Positions 9,601 to 18,100 of a stretch of DNA of 57,192 nucleotides are shown here, piece after piece (position 1 is the stretch's first letter; each line of letters opens with the position of its first letter). The stretch covers positions 1 to 57,192 of the forward strand of contig JAFLSX010000007.1 in the NCBI GenBank assembly GCA_022510705.1, read 5' to 3'. This stretch comes from Lachnospiraceae bacterium. Lineage in GTDB: Bacteria > Bacillota > Clostridia > Lachnospirales > Lachnospiraceae. The notes under the pieces were generated by a model. That model worked only from the letters and a program-made list of their open reading frames with translations, was not told where the DNA came from and ran no database searches. A program made the position numbers and the translations under genes.

Positions 9601-10183
9601 GCTGGGGAAACTTCAACATGGGCATATGGAAGCAGTGGGCTATGACCTGTACTGCAAAATGTTAAATGAAGCAGTTAAGAATCTCAAAGGGATTCCCGGT
9701 ATAGAGGATTTTCCCACGGTGGTAGATATGGATGTGGATGCCTTTATCCCGTCAGAATACATTGTCAATGAAGTGCAGAAGCTGGATATTTATAAGCGCA
9801 TTGCGGGAATTGAAAATGAGAAGGAGCGGGATGACATGAAGGATGAACTGTTAGACCGCTTCGGTACCATTCCGAAGTCAGTGGATAATCTGCTGCGGAT
9901 TGCCCTGATCAGGGTCTCAGCCCATGCTCTGTATATGACGGAGATCAAGGGAAAGAACGAGAGAATCATTTTTACTTTCCGTCCGGATGCGGCATTGGAA
10001 CCGGAGGGCGTTCCACAGCTTCTTAAAAAGTATCGGGACCGTCTGCTCTTTACCGCCTACGGAAATCCTTTCTTCACCTATAAATACCGGAAAACCGGTC
10101 TGGTAGAAAAGGATGCGGAGCTGCTCCTTACGGATACGGAAGAGTTGCTGAAAGAGATGGCAAAGCTGCTTTTACAGGACTAA
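6656..10183 (+). CDS. mfd: Transcription-repair coupling factor Mfd
   Basis: 1175 residues, full length. Mfd pushes stalled RNA polymerase off DNA lesions and recruits UvrA for transcription-coupled repair. Order of domains: UvrB-homology module (residues about 1-240, with PGQFSIRGGIVDIF), linker, RNA-polymerase interaction domain (about 495-570, DYVVHESHGLGIYRG), then the RecG-like translocase: Walker A GDVGYGKTE near 652, LLIIDEEQRFG, TATPIPRTLH, STTIIETGLDI and QLRGRVGRS. The TRG-like motif is EIRGAGNLLG, followed by the C-terminal autoinhibitory domain. The ATG overlaps no other gene and lies two bases after pth. Confidence 0.97.
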   Translation: MQALLAPLRELAEYEEIEKLIENGRPAAITGCVDSQKLHMVYGLGKHFKYRIIITYSDLRAREIYEEYKFYDRNVIFYPAKDLIFFQADIHGNKLTTERVKVLRRMAEERPFTLVTTFAALMAPQTVWKPEDTVLIDKKTALEEEKLAERLVAMGYEKSYQVEVPGQFSIRGGIVDIFDVTEENPYRIELWGDEVESIRSFDVLSQRSIEQLSSLRIYPASEFVLGEKALLAGFARLEKEASEREALFRERFQTEEAHRIAMQIKELKEQALEFQNYSSLEGYIRYFYEEKELKNLLELLPSGHCLFLDEPARIREQAEAVELEFRESMSSRAEKGYILSGQMDLLFSMEQVAAMIQRTSFVTLAAMELRNPLIKVQRHFDIQVRSVSSYNNSFESLVKDLKRYKKNGYRVLLLSGSRTRAERLAEDLREQELSAVYTQNPEREVQPGEVLTYYGHVGKGFEYPLLKFVVIAESDIFGAGRKKKKRKPRYEGQKIKDFNELRVGDYVVHESHGLGIYRGIEKVEVEKVVKDYLKIEYRNGGNLYILATGLDVIQKYASADAKTPKLNKLGSQEWNKTKAKVRTAVNEVAKDLVELYAIRQQSEGFQYGPDTVWQREFEEMFPFEETEDQLAAIADTKADMESKKIMDRLICGDVGYGKTEIAIRAAFKAVQEGKQVVYLVPTTILAQQHFGTFTQRMKDFPVRIELLSRFRSTAQQKKTIEDLKKGMADIVIGTHRVLSDDVAFKDLGLLIIDEEQRFGVAHKEKIKKMKENVDVLTLTATPIPRTLHMSLIGIRDMSVLEEAPGDRQPIQTYVMEYNEEMVREAIVRELAREGQVYYVYNRVNNIADVTAVLQRLVPEAEVAFAHGQMKEQELERIMYDFINGEIDVLVSTTIIETGLDISNVNTMIIHDSDNMGLSQLYQLRGRVGRSNRTAYAFLMYRRDKMLKEVAEKRLAAIKEFTELGSGFKIAMRDLEIRGAGNLLGKLQHGHMEAVGYDLYCKMLNEAVKNLKGIPGIEDFPTVVDMDVDAFIPSEYIVNEVQKLDIYKRIAGIENEKERDDMKDELLDRFGTIPKSVDNLLRIALIRVSAHALYMTEIKGKNERIIFTFRPDAALEPEGVPQLLKKYRDRLLFTAYGNPFFTYKYRKTGLVEKDAELLLTDTEELLKEMAKLLLQD

Positions 10184-10288
10184 CAGCCCAGACCTTACCT
10201 TGAATGAAAGTACGGATTATTGGACTGCAAAAATGATATCTTCTTTTCAGAACAGTAAACAACCGACTCTGAAAGGAAGGTATAAAGT

Positions 10289-10390
10289 ATGAAAGGTTAT
10301 ACGACAGCTAACGGCTATATGGGATATGTAAATGGTATCTATATCTTATTTGCCAGTGAGGAAGACTATAAGGAATACATTGCCGGTTAA
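10289..10390 (+). CDS. 33-residue mini-protein, Tyr/Gly-rich, unknown function
   Basis: A short reading frame with a strong ribosome site (GAAAGGAAGG, about 6 bases upstream of ATG) and its own intrinsic terminator. The peptide begins MKGYTTANGYMGYVNGIYIL and ends FASEEDYKEYIAG. It is rich in Tyr and Gly, has a GYMGYVNG turn-like repeat and an acidic C-terminal helix-like segment. There is no signal peptide. The last codons form the left half of the terminator stem. I do not recognise a function; the strong translation signals and dedicated terminator argue that it is a real gene. It lies alone between mfd and spoVT. Confidence 0.7.
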   Translation: MKGYTTANGYMGYVNGIYILFASEEDYKEYIAG

Positions 10391-10417
10391 GTAATTCTTG
10401 ACCGGCAATATTTTTTT
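10379..10417 (+). terminator. Terminator of the 33-residue gene, overlapping its 3' end
   Basis: Perfect 9-bp stem ATTGCCGGT (10379-10387) / ACCGGCAAT (10401-10409) with a 13-base loop containing the stop codon, followed by A and seven T. The left arm encodes the last three residues. Confidence 0.85.
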
Positions 10418-10547
10418 CTACAATGTGTGTTTTGCCCGGTTGTAAAATTTTGTTTTTCATTTTGGATTTCAAGGTATAAAATGCCACCATTTACAGATAA
10501 TAGTATCACATTTTAATGAAACTAAAACTGCAAATGGAGGAAAAGAT

Positions 10548-11093
10548 ATGAAAGCAACAGGCATTGTCAGAAGAATAGACGACCTCGGTCGTATTGTAAT
10601 ACCCAAGGAAATACGTAGAACTCTACGTATCAGGGAAAGTGACCCGCTGGAAATTTTTACAGACAGGGAAGGAGAAATCATTTTAAAAAAGTATTCTCCT
10701 ATCGGAGAAATGACCACTTTTGCCAAACAGTATGCAGAGAGTTTATCCCAGGTATCCGGTCATGCAGCGCTGATTGCTGACAGAGATCAGTTTATTGCAG
10801 TAAGCGGCGGTTATAAGCAGTTTTTGGGAAAAAGCATCAGCAAGCATCTGGAAGAAAAGATTACGGAGCGGGAAACCGTGATTGCCATAAAGGGTGATAA
10901 AGACTTTATTCCCATTACAGAGGAGAGTACCGACGAATATGAACAGGAAGCTCTGACACCCATTATTTGCGAAGGTGATGTCATCGGTGCGGTGGTATTA
11001 TTGGAAAACGACATGAAGACAAGATTAGGGGAAGTAGAGTATAAGCTCATTATGTCGGCGGCAGGTTTTTTAGGCAGACAAATGGAACAGTAA
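10548..11093 (+). CDS. spoVT: Stage V sporulation protein T, AbrB-family regulator
   Basis: 181 residues. N-terminal AbrB/SpoVT swapped-hairpin DNA-binding domain (residues 1-50, MKATGIVRRIDDLGRIVIPK, then EIRRTLRIRESDPLEIF). The C-terminal part (about 55-178) has the length and pattern of the SpoVT GAF-like domain, ending LIMSAAGFLGRQMEQ. Family knowledge: SpoVT is a late forespore regulator, activating and repressing sigma-G genes in Bacillus. Upstream, AAATGGAGGAAAAG gives a strong ribosome site. The presence of spoVT supports a spore-forming host. A hairpin follows the stop. Confidence 0.95.
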   Translation: MKATGIVRRIDDLGRIVIPKEIRRTLRIRESDPLEIFTDREGEIILKKYSPIGEMTTFAKQYAESLSQVSGHAALIADRDQFIAVSGGYKQFLGKSISKHLEEKITERETVIAIKGDKDFIPITEESTDEYEQEALTPIICEGDVIGAVVLLENDMKTRLGEVEYKLIMSAAGFLGRQMEQ

Positions 11094-11104
11094 ACGAATA
11101 TGAA

Positions 11105-11135
11105 AAGGGCCGCTGTATGCTGCAGCGGCCTTCTT
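11105..11135. terminator. Convergent terminator spoVT / pncB
   Basis: Stem GGCCGCTG (11108-11115) / CAGCGGCC (11123-11130). On plus it is followed by TTCTTT; on minus by CCCTTTT. It lies between convergent spoVT and pncB and may serve both. Confidence 0.72.
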
Positions 11136-11155
11136 TATATGTGCTTCTGTAAAAA

Positions 11156-12610
11156 CTATTTCTCTCCTAACTGATTCAAGAGCTGAATTTTCATATCATA
11201 CAGCTTCTGTGACAGGTCCACGTATACCTGATGAGGATTGATAAGACGTCTGGTTTCGGGCCAAAGGGTATCTAATTCTCTTTGACAGATATCACGGATT
11301 TCCATTACTTTCGGAGAAGTATAGCAGCATTCTCCCTGTTTAAAGACAGGTACCATCAGTTCCCGCAAGGTATAACTGCCGCCGGGCAGACGGGTCTTTT
11401 TCCATGGCTCCAAGGGATCGAAGAGTAAAAGTGGATCCTGTTCATCAAAATGTTCTTCCACCAGACAGATTAAATCGGCTTTGATCTTGCCGGATTCCTT
11501 TTCGTATACCCGGTAGATCGTCTTATTGCCGGGATTGGTGACTTTTTCGCTATTCTCCGACAGTTTGATCTTGGGAATGAAGTTGCCTTGTTTATCCTGT
11601 ATCGCAGCCAGCTTATATACGCCGCCAAAGGAGGGACAATCTTTGGAGGTGATCAGGTTGGTGCCCACACCCCAGGAGGTGATCTTAGCGCCCTGTACCT
11701 TTAAGCTGTCAATCAAGAACTCGTCCAAATCGTTAGATGCAGAAATAATGGCATCCGAAAAACCTGCCTCATCCAACATCTTTCTGGCTTTCTTGGATAA
11801 ATAAGCCAAGTCCCCGCTGTCCAGCCGGATTCCGTATTTGGTCAGAGGAATACCGGCCTCTCGCATTTCGCTGAATACGCGGATGGCATTGGGAACGCCG
11901 GATTTTAGAGTATCGTAGGTATCCACTAAAAGTATGCAGGCCGAAGGATAAATATCCGCATAGGTTTTAAATGCGGTATATTCATCGGGGAAACTCATGA
12001 TCCAGCTATGAGCATGCGTACCGCTGACAGGAACATCAAACAGGCGGCCTGCCAGTACATTGCTGGTGCCGATACAGCCGCCGATCATGGCAGCTCTTGC
12101 GCCGTAAGTACCCGCATCCGGACCCTGCGCACGGCGCAGGCCAAACTCCATAATACCGTCACCCTGTGCGGCAAAGCATACTCTGGCAGCTTTGGTCGCG
12201 ATCAGACTCTGGTGATTGAGAATATTCAGTATGGCGGTTTCCACTAACTGAGCTTGCATGATGGGGGCGATCACTTTGATCATGGGTTCTCTGGGAAACA
12301 TGACGCTGCCCTCGGGAATGGCATATATATCTCCCGTAAAACGGAATTCACGCAGATAGTCTAAAAATTCTTCTTCAAAAATCCCCAGGCTTCTCAGATA
12401 CGCAATATCCTCCGAATTAAAATGCAGATTTTCAATATAATCGATCACCTGCTCCAGTCCTGCAGCTATTGCATAACCGCCGCCACTGGGATTAGTACGG
12501 TAAAATGCATCAAAAATGACGGTTTCATTTTTGTCCTTATTTTTAAAGTAGCCCTGCATCATGGTGAGCTCATAGAGATCCGTAAGCAGAGTAAGATTTT
12601 GATCTTCCAT
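11156..12610 (-). CDS. pncB: Nicotinate phosphoribosyltransferase
   Basis: 484 residues. Converts nicotinate and PRPP to nicotinate mononucleotide, the entry of the NAD salvage (Preiss-Handler) pathway. N-terminus TLLTDLYELTMMQGYFKNK is the family signature; FDAFYRTNPSGGGYAIAAGL, then GLRRAQGPDAGTYGARAAMI, SGTHAHSWIMSFPDE and RLDSGDLAYLSKKARKMLDE are conserved blocks of the PRTase-type barrel. Length matches the longer Firmicute form. ATG at 12610 has AAAGGATTCCCC upstream on the minus strand. It may share transcription with the GGDEF gene 40 bp upstream. Confidence 0.95.
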   Translation of the reverse strand: MEDQNLTLLTDLYELTMMQGYFKNKDKNETVIFDAFYRTNPSGGGYAIAAGLEQVIDYIENLHFNSEDIAYLRSLGIFEEEFLDYLREFRFTGDIYAIPEGSVMFPREPMIKVIAPIMQAQLVETAILNILNHQSLIATKAARVCFAAQGDGIMEFGLRRAQGPDAGTYGARAAMIGGCIGTSNVLAGRLFDVPVSGTHAHSWIMSFPDEYTAFKTYADIYPSACILLVDTYDTLKSGVPNAIRVFSEMREAGIPLTKYGIRLDSGDLAYLSKKARKMLDEAGFSDAIISASNDLDEFLIDSLKVQGAKITSWGVGTNLITSKDCPSFGGVYKLAAIQDKQGNFIPKIKLSENSEKVTNPGNKTIYRVYEKESGKIKADLICLVEEHFDEQDPLLLFDPLEPWKKTRLPGGSYTLRELMVPVFKQGECCYTSPKVMEIRDICQRELDTLWPETRRLINPHQVYVDLSQKLYDMKIQLLNQLGEK

Positions 12611-12649
12611 AGGGGAATCCTTTCATGAATAATTTATATTTTCGGTAAT

Positions 12650-13933
12650 TCAGACTACTATCTGATTTCGACCATTTTCCTTGCCGTAGTAGAGCTTATT
12701 GTCAGCCGTTTGCAGCAATTCCCGCATACGGGTGCCTACACCGCCCTCAGCCAGACCAAAGGTCATGGTGATACGAACGAGCTGCTCCTCATAAATAACT
12801 TCCTGTGCCCGGATTTCTTCTAAGAGTTCCTCTGTCTGCTTCCGGGCCAAATCCAGATCGGCATTGTCATAGACGAATAAAAATTCCTCGCCGCCCCAGC
12901 GGGCTACAAAACCTTTGCCGGTCATATGTTTCTTTAAGATGTATGCAACTTTTTTAAGCACCAGATCGCCGCATTCATGACCGTAGGTATCGTTGACGGA
13001 TTTAAAGAAGTCAATATCACCGATGCCGATCACAAAAGAAGTACCGCAGAGGTCGGCATGAGATTGTACCTGCCGCAAATGCTTATCGGCATAACGGCGG
13101 TTGTTGATTTCTGTCAGAGTATCCTGCTCTACCAGGGTACGCAGGGCGCTCTGCATATAGAGGGCTGCATAGCCCATATCACTCAGTTCGTCACTCCTCT
13201 TCAATACTCCGGGATCCAGTTCGGCACCCAGATTGCCCGTAGATACTTTGGAAAGAAAAACGCGGATTTTTTGCAGGGAGCCGATCAGTTTATGGGTGTA
13301 GGAAGAAGAGATCACGATCACGATGACAATGCCGCCGAGAGTGATCAACATGGCAGGGAGTACAGCGGACCTTACTGCCGCGTTCACATTGTTACAGGGT
13401 TTCCCTGCATATATCATTCCCACAATCGTACCGTCCGCATTCTGTAAAGGCGCATAGTAGGAAAAAAACACTTGGTCATGGATAGTGGTATTGGTATAAA
13501 AATGAGGTTGGCCGGTAGACAGCACATCCCGTACCACCAAATTATTAGCACCGGTCCCAATAATGCGGTTGCCGTCTTGATCGCAAATAGTGGTGAGAAT
13601 ACGGGTGTCCTCATAAAAAAGGGTAATGTCAATCTGAGAATGGGCTTTCAACCGGTCGATGATAGAATAATCAAAAGTAATAGCCGTATCTCCTTTGTAC
13701 AGCTGCAGAGCCTCAGTACCCTCCAGATGATAATCACCGGGATACAAAAGATCGTAGGTCAGCACAACGGCATCAGTCATATTTTTTAATTCTTCCTCCA
13801 CCTGTGCATGCATGGCGGATGCTGTTGTTTGAAAGCAGACAAAGGTAATGACCAATCCCAATATAAGCAGCGGAATAAGATTCATGGCCTGTAATGATTT
13901 ATATAACTGTCCTTTGTTTTGGGTTCGCTTCAT
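12650..13933 (-). CDS. Membrane diguanylate cyclase with extracellular Cache-like sensor
   Basis: About 427 residues. The ATG at 13933 follows GGGAGG at ideal spacing and gives a short basic N-terminus (MKRTQNKG) before the first membrane helix (about 17-40). The region between the helices (about 41-195) looks like a single Cache sensor, with HFYTNTTIHDQVFFSYYAPL and GMIYAGKP. A second helix (about 205-225) leads to a HAMP-like linker and a C-terminal GGDEF domain (DTLTEINNRRYADKHL; active site ARWGGEEFLF). The active loop is GGEEF, so cyclase activity making c-di-GMP is likely. The RxxD inhibitory site normally upstream of the loop is not seen. The ligand is unknown. Confidence 0.9.
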   Translation of the reverse strand: MKRTQNKGQLYKSLQAMNLIPLLILGLVITFVCFQTTASAMHAQVEEELKNMTDAVVLTYDLLYPGDYHLEGTEALQLYKGDTAITFDYSIIDRLKAHSQIDITLFYEDTRILTTICDQDGNRIIGTGANNLVVRDVLSTGQPHFYTNTTIHDQVFFSYYAPLQNADGTIVGMIYAGKPCNNVNAAVRSAVLPAMLITLGGIVIVIVISSSYTHKLIGSLQKIRVFLSKVSTGNLGAELDPGVLKRSDELSDMGYAALYMQSALRTLVEQDTLTEINNRRYADKHLRQVQSHADLCGTSFVIGIGDIDFFKSVNDTYGHECGDLVLKKVAYILKKHMTGKGFVARWGGEEFLFVYDNADLDLARKQTEELLEEIRAQEVIYEEQLVRITMTFGLAEGGVGTRMRELLQTADNKLYYGKENGRNQIVV

Positions 13934-13960
13934 GACACATCCTCCCACAATATATAACAA

Positions 13961-13990
13961 ATTATACTATAAAACCATGGCATTGCGCAA
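13961..13990 (-). promoter_or_regulatory. Candidate promoter of the diguanylate cyclase gene
   Basis: On minus, TTGCGC (13990-13985), 18-bp spacer, TATAAT (13966-13961), 27 bp upstream of the ATG. The -10 is perfect; the -35 is partial. Confidence 0.45.
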
Positions 13991-14111
13991 GGGTTGGCAG
14001 GGGGCATGAATGGCCTGCAAAAAGAAACAATGGACAAATAACGGAAAAATACTTATGATTAGATGTAGCAAGCTTTTTCTATAACAAATTTTACAAGGGT
14101 GTGGAAGCAAA

Positions 14112-14798
14112 ATGGGAGATAATCTGGATAATATAAAGAAACTGGATGCAAAAGTGGGTAACAGGAAAATTTTGCTGCTCTGGCCGGGAATTCTGGTGCT
14201 TTTACTGTTGTTTCTGCTTTTCTATGTATTGCTTGGAACGGAAATGCAGGGAGAAGATACTGATATGCTATGGAGGATGTATGCGCTGTGGGTAGTTATG
14301 TACGCTGTAGCGGCGCTCTTGTTCTTTCTGATTTCCCGGACCGGACCGGATATTTCTATTCGAAACCTCTCCCCGCAAGAGCAGGCCAGAGTGAATGCGG
14401 ACTGTATGACGGGCTATCGGTTTGGTGATGTTATTATCTGCAGGGACTGTCTTTTGGTGCCGGTCTCCGGCGCACGGGTCAGTGCGGTTTCCTATCGGGA
14501 CCTACTGTGGATCTATACCGATAAGAAGTGGATCAGGTATGTGACCCGAAAAAACAAAATGCCGGGTGCCGTTTCCCGTAAGGGCAGAATTTTTTCGAAG
14601 GATTTGGGCCCACAGTTGAACGAAGACGGGTTTTATAATGTTATGCAACAGTTTCTGCCATGGTGTTTTTATAGAAAGACACCGGAAATCCAAAAGTTGT
14701 ACAGTAGAAATTACCGGCAGCTGATCCAGACTGTGGATGAGAGGCGGGCTGCTTTCTTTGCTTCCCAGCCCCCAGCTCCGTTTGGAAATCTGCAATAA
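14112..14798 (+). CDS. Two-helix membrane protein with cytoplasmic domain, unknown function
   Basis: 228 residues; I do not recognise the family. The N-terminal 25 residues are charged. Two membrane helices follow (about 24-46 and 61-80; LLLWPGILVLLLLFLLFYVL and an Ala/Leu/Phe-rich segment). A soluble part then includes GYRFGDVIICRDCLLVPVSG, a compact beta-like stretch with paired Cys, and a C-terminal Arg/Tyr-rich tail. This looks like a small membrane-anchored PH-like or regulatory domain, but that is only an impression. The start has GGTG/GGAAG upstream. It is divergent from the diguanylate cyclase gene and followed by the ileS T-box promoter, which begins only a few bases after its stop. 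Confidence 0.75.
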   Translation: MGDNLDNIKKLDAKVGNRKILLLWPGILVLLLLFLLFYVLLGTEMQGEDTDMLWRMYALWVVMYAVAALLFFLISRTGPDISIRNLSPQEQARVNADCMTGYRFGDVIICRDCLLVPVSGARVSAVSYRDLLWIYTDKKWIRYVTRKNKMPGAVSRKGRIFSKDLGPQLNEDGFYNVMQQFLPWCFYRKTPEIQKLYSRNYRQLIQTVDERRAAFFASQPPAPFGNLQ

Positions 14799-14802
14799 TA
14801 TC

Positions 14803-14832
14803 TTGACAAGCGAAAAAGGCTGCATATATAAT
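14803..14832 (+). promoter_or_regulatory. ileS: Consensus sigma-A promoter of ileS leader
   Basis: TTGACA at 14803-14808 and TATAAT at 14827-14832, both perfect hexamers, separated by 18 bp. It drives the T-box leader that follows. Confidence 0.92.
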
Positions 14833-14839
14833 AACCATG

Positions 14840-15135
14840 AAAAAGACCATGACGAAGACAGTACATAGGCTTTTAAAATTTCAGCGAGCCGGTGAGGGTG
14901 CAAGACCGGTATGAGTAGAAGCTTATGGAATATCACTTCCGAGTCGCGCGGGCCAAAGGCTAAAGCCAAGTAGTCCGGGACGGTTTCCCACCGTTACAGG
15001 GAACCATATTTCTTCCCGGATTCACGAAGTGACATCCGTGATTTGCGAAGCAACATCTGTGGAAGCGTATGCTGTAATGGGTGGTAACGCAGGAATCAGA
15101 CCTCGTCCTTTTACGGACGGGGTTTTATTTATTTT
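14840..15135 (+). promoter_or_regulatory. ileS: T-box leader (isoleucine) upstream of ileS
   Basis: Classical T-box antitermination leader that senses uncharged tRNA. Stem I distal loop region resembles the AGAGAGCCGGUGG..GGUG consensus (AGCGAGCCGGTGAGGGTG from 14883). The specifier loop GAATATCACTTCC gives Ile codon ATC at 14932-14934. The T-box core TGGGTGGTAACGC is at 15078-15090; its UGGU (15082-15085) would pair with the ACCA end of tRNA-Ile. The terminator has stem CCTCGTCC (15101-15108) / GGACGGGG (15115-15122) and a T-rich tail. Low Ile-tRNA charging should raise ileS expression. The leader runs right up to the ileS ribosome site. Confidence 0.93.
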
Positions 15136-15149
15136 TAAGGAGGAGCGCT

Positions 15150-18100
15150 ATGTACGAAAAAGTATCGCCGAATCTGGATTTTGTGGAAAGAGAAAAAAAG
15201 GTAGAGCAGTTCTGGAAGGATAATAACATATTTGAAAAAAGTATGGAAACCAGAAAAGAAGGCCCTACCTATACCTTTTATGACGGGCCGCCCACTGCGA
15301 ACGGCAAGCCCCATATCGGGCATGTGCTGACCCGTGTTATCAAGGATATGATTCCCAGATACCGTACCATGAAGGGCTGTATGGTGCCCAGAAAGGCCGG
15401 CTGGGATACCCACGGTCTGCCCGTTGAAATCGAAGTAGAAAAGCTGTTGGGATTGGACGGTAAGGAGCAGATTGAAGAATACGGTCTGGAACCCTTCATC
15501 AATAAATGTAAGGAAAGCGTTTGGAAGTATAAAGGAATGTGGGAGGATTTCTCCGGTACCGTAGGCTTTTGGGCGGATATGGACAATCCCTATGTAACCT
15601 ATCATGACGATTTTATTGAATCCGAATGGTGGGCATTAAAGGAAATCTGGGATAAGGGTCTGCTTTATAAAGGCTTTAAGATCGTACCCTACTGTCCCCG
15701 CTGCGGTACGCCTCTTTCTTCCCAGGAGGTGGCGCAGGGATATAAGGATGTAAAGGAGCGGTCGGCGATTGCCCGCTTTAAAGTAAAGGATGAGGACGCC
15801 TATATTCTGGCATGGACCACCACACCCTGGACCCTGCCTTCCAATGTAGGACTCTGTGTGAATCCGGTAGAAACCTATGCCAAGGTAAAAGCAGCTGACG
15901 GCTATACCTACTATATGGCCGAGGCCCTTTTGGATACCGTATTAGGGAAGCTGGAAGATAAGGAAAAAAATGTTCCCGCATACGAAGTACTGGAAACGAT
16001 GAGTGGCAAGGACTTGGAGTATAAGGAGTATGAGCCCCTCTTTGACTGTGCTGTAGAAATCTGCAAGAAACAAAATAAGAAAGCTCACTATGTAGTCTGC
16101 GATGGCTATGTAACCTTGACTGACGGTACCGGCGTGGTACACATTGCGCCTGCGTTCGGTGAAGACGATGCCAAAGTCGGCCGCGCCTACGATCTGCCCT
16201 TTGTGCAGCTGGTAGACGGGCAGGGCAATATGACAGCAGAAACGCCCTATGCCGGTGTATTTGTGAAAAAAGCGGACCCCCTGGTGTTGAAAGATCTGGA
16301 TGCGAAGGGACTGCTTTTTGATGCTCCCAAATTCGAGCACAGCTATCCCCATTGCTGGAGATGTGATACACCGTTAATATACTATGCAAGAGAATCCTGG
16401 TATATCAAGATGACTGCCGTAAAGGATGACTTGATCCGCAATAACAATACGATCAACTGGATTCCCGAATCCATCGGCAAGGGCCGGTTTGGGGACTGGT
16501 TGGAAAATGTACAGGACTGGGCGATTTCCCGTAACCGTTACTGGGGCACACCCTTAAATATCTGGGAGTGTGAGTGCGGACATCAGCACAGCATCGGCAG
16601 CCGCGCGGAACTGGCGGAAATGAGCGGAAATCCCGAAAATGCCAAAGTAGAGCTTCACAGGCCCTATATCGATGAGGTAACGATTGCATGTCCCAAATGC
16701 GGAAAGGATATGCACCGTGTACCGGAGGTTATCGACTGCTGGTTTGACTCCGGTGCCATGCCTTTTGCGCAGCATCACTATCCTTTTGAAAATAAGGAGC
16801 TGTTTGAGGCACAGTTTCCTGCACAGTTTATCTCCGAGGCGGTGGATCAGACCAGAGGCTGGTTCTATTCCCTGTTAGCGGAATCCACTCTGCTCTTTAA
16901 CAAAGCGCCATACGAGAATGTTATCGTACTGGGCCATGTACAGGATGAGAACGGTCAGAAGATGAGTAAGAGTAAGGGAAATGCGGTGGATCCTTTTGAT
17001 GCACTGGCTACTTATGGCGCAGATGCTATCCGCTGGTATTTCTATATCAATTCCGCTCCCTGGCTGCCCAACCGTTTCCACGGCAAGGCCGTACAGGAGG
17101 GACAGCGCAAATTCATGGGTACCCTTTGGAATACCTATGCCTTCTTTGTGCTGTATGCAAACATTGATAATTTTGATGCTACCAAGTATACATTAGATTA
17201 TGAGAAACTGGCCGTTATGGATAAATGGCTGCTCTCCAAGCTGAACACTCTGGTGTCAGAGGTGGACGGACATCTGGACAATTACCGCATCCCCGAGGCT
17301 GCAAGAGCCCTTCAGGATTTTGTAGAGAATATGAGTAACTGGTATGTCAGAAGAAGCCGCGAGCGCTTCTGGGCAAAGGGGATGGAGCAGGATAAGATCA
17401 ATGCTTACATGACCCTGTATACTGCATTGGTAACGGTTTGCAAGGCGGCAGCGCCCATGATTCCTTTCCTGACTGAGGATATCTATCAGAATTTAGTGCG
17501 TACCAATGACAAAGCGGCTCCGGAAAGTATCCATCTCTGTGACTTCCCCGTGGCAAATCCCGCCTATACGGATAAACAGTTGGAAGCGGATATGGACATC
17601 GTTTTAAAGGCGGTGGTAATGGGGCGCGCCTGCAGAAATACAGCCAATATCAAGAATCGTCAGCCCATCAGCAAGATGTTTGTTAAGGGTGCCCATGAGC
17701 TGAGTGATTTCTATAAGGATATCATTGCCGAAGAGTTAAATGTAAAACAGGTGCTCTTTACCGAGGATGTTCGGGAGTTTACCTCCTATACCTTCAAGCC
17801 CCAGCTGCGTACCGTGGGCCCGAAGTATGGCAAACAGTTAGGAGGAATCCAGAAAGCATTGGCATCCTTAGACGGCAATGCGGCCATGGATGAGTTAAAG
17901 GCAGGCGGGGCACTTAAGTTTACGGTTGATGGCGTGGAAGTCTCTCTGGCTGAAGAGGATTTACTCATTGAGATGACCCAGAAAGAGGGTTATGTCACCG
18001 AAGCCGACAACTATATGACCGTGGTACTGGATACCAATTTAAGCGAGGAACTGATCGAAGAAGGTTTTGTACTGGAGGTGATCAGCAAAATTCAGACCAT

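Noticed and set aside
15778..16389. 203-codon minus-strand frame inside ileS
   Set aside because: Lies opposite the conserved editing domain of ileS; composition is Arg/His/Ser-rich, typical of an antisense shadow.
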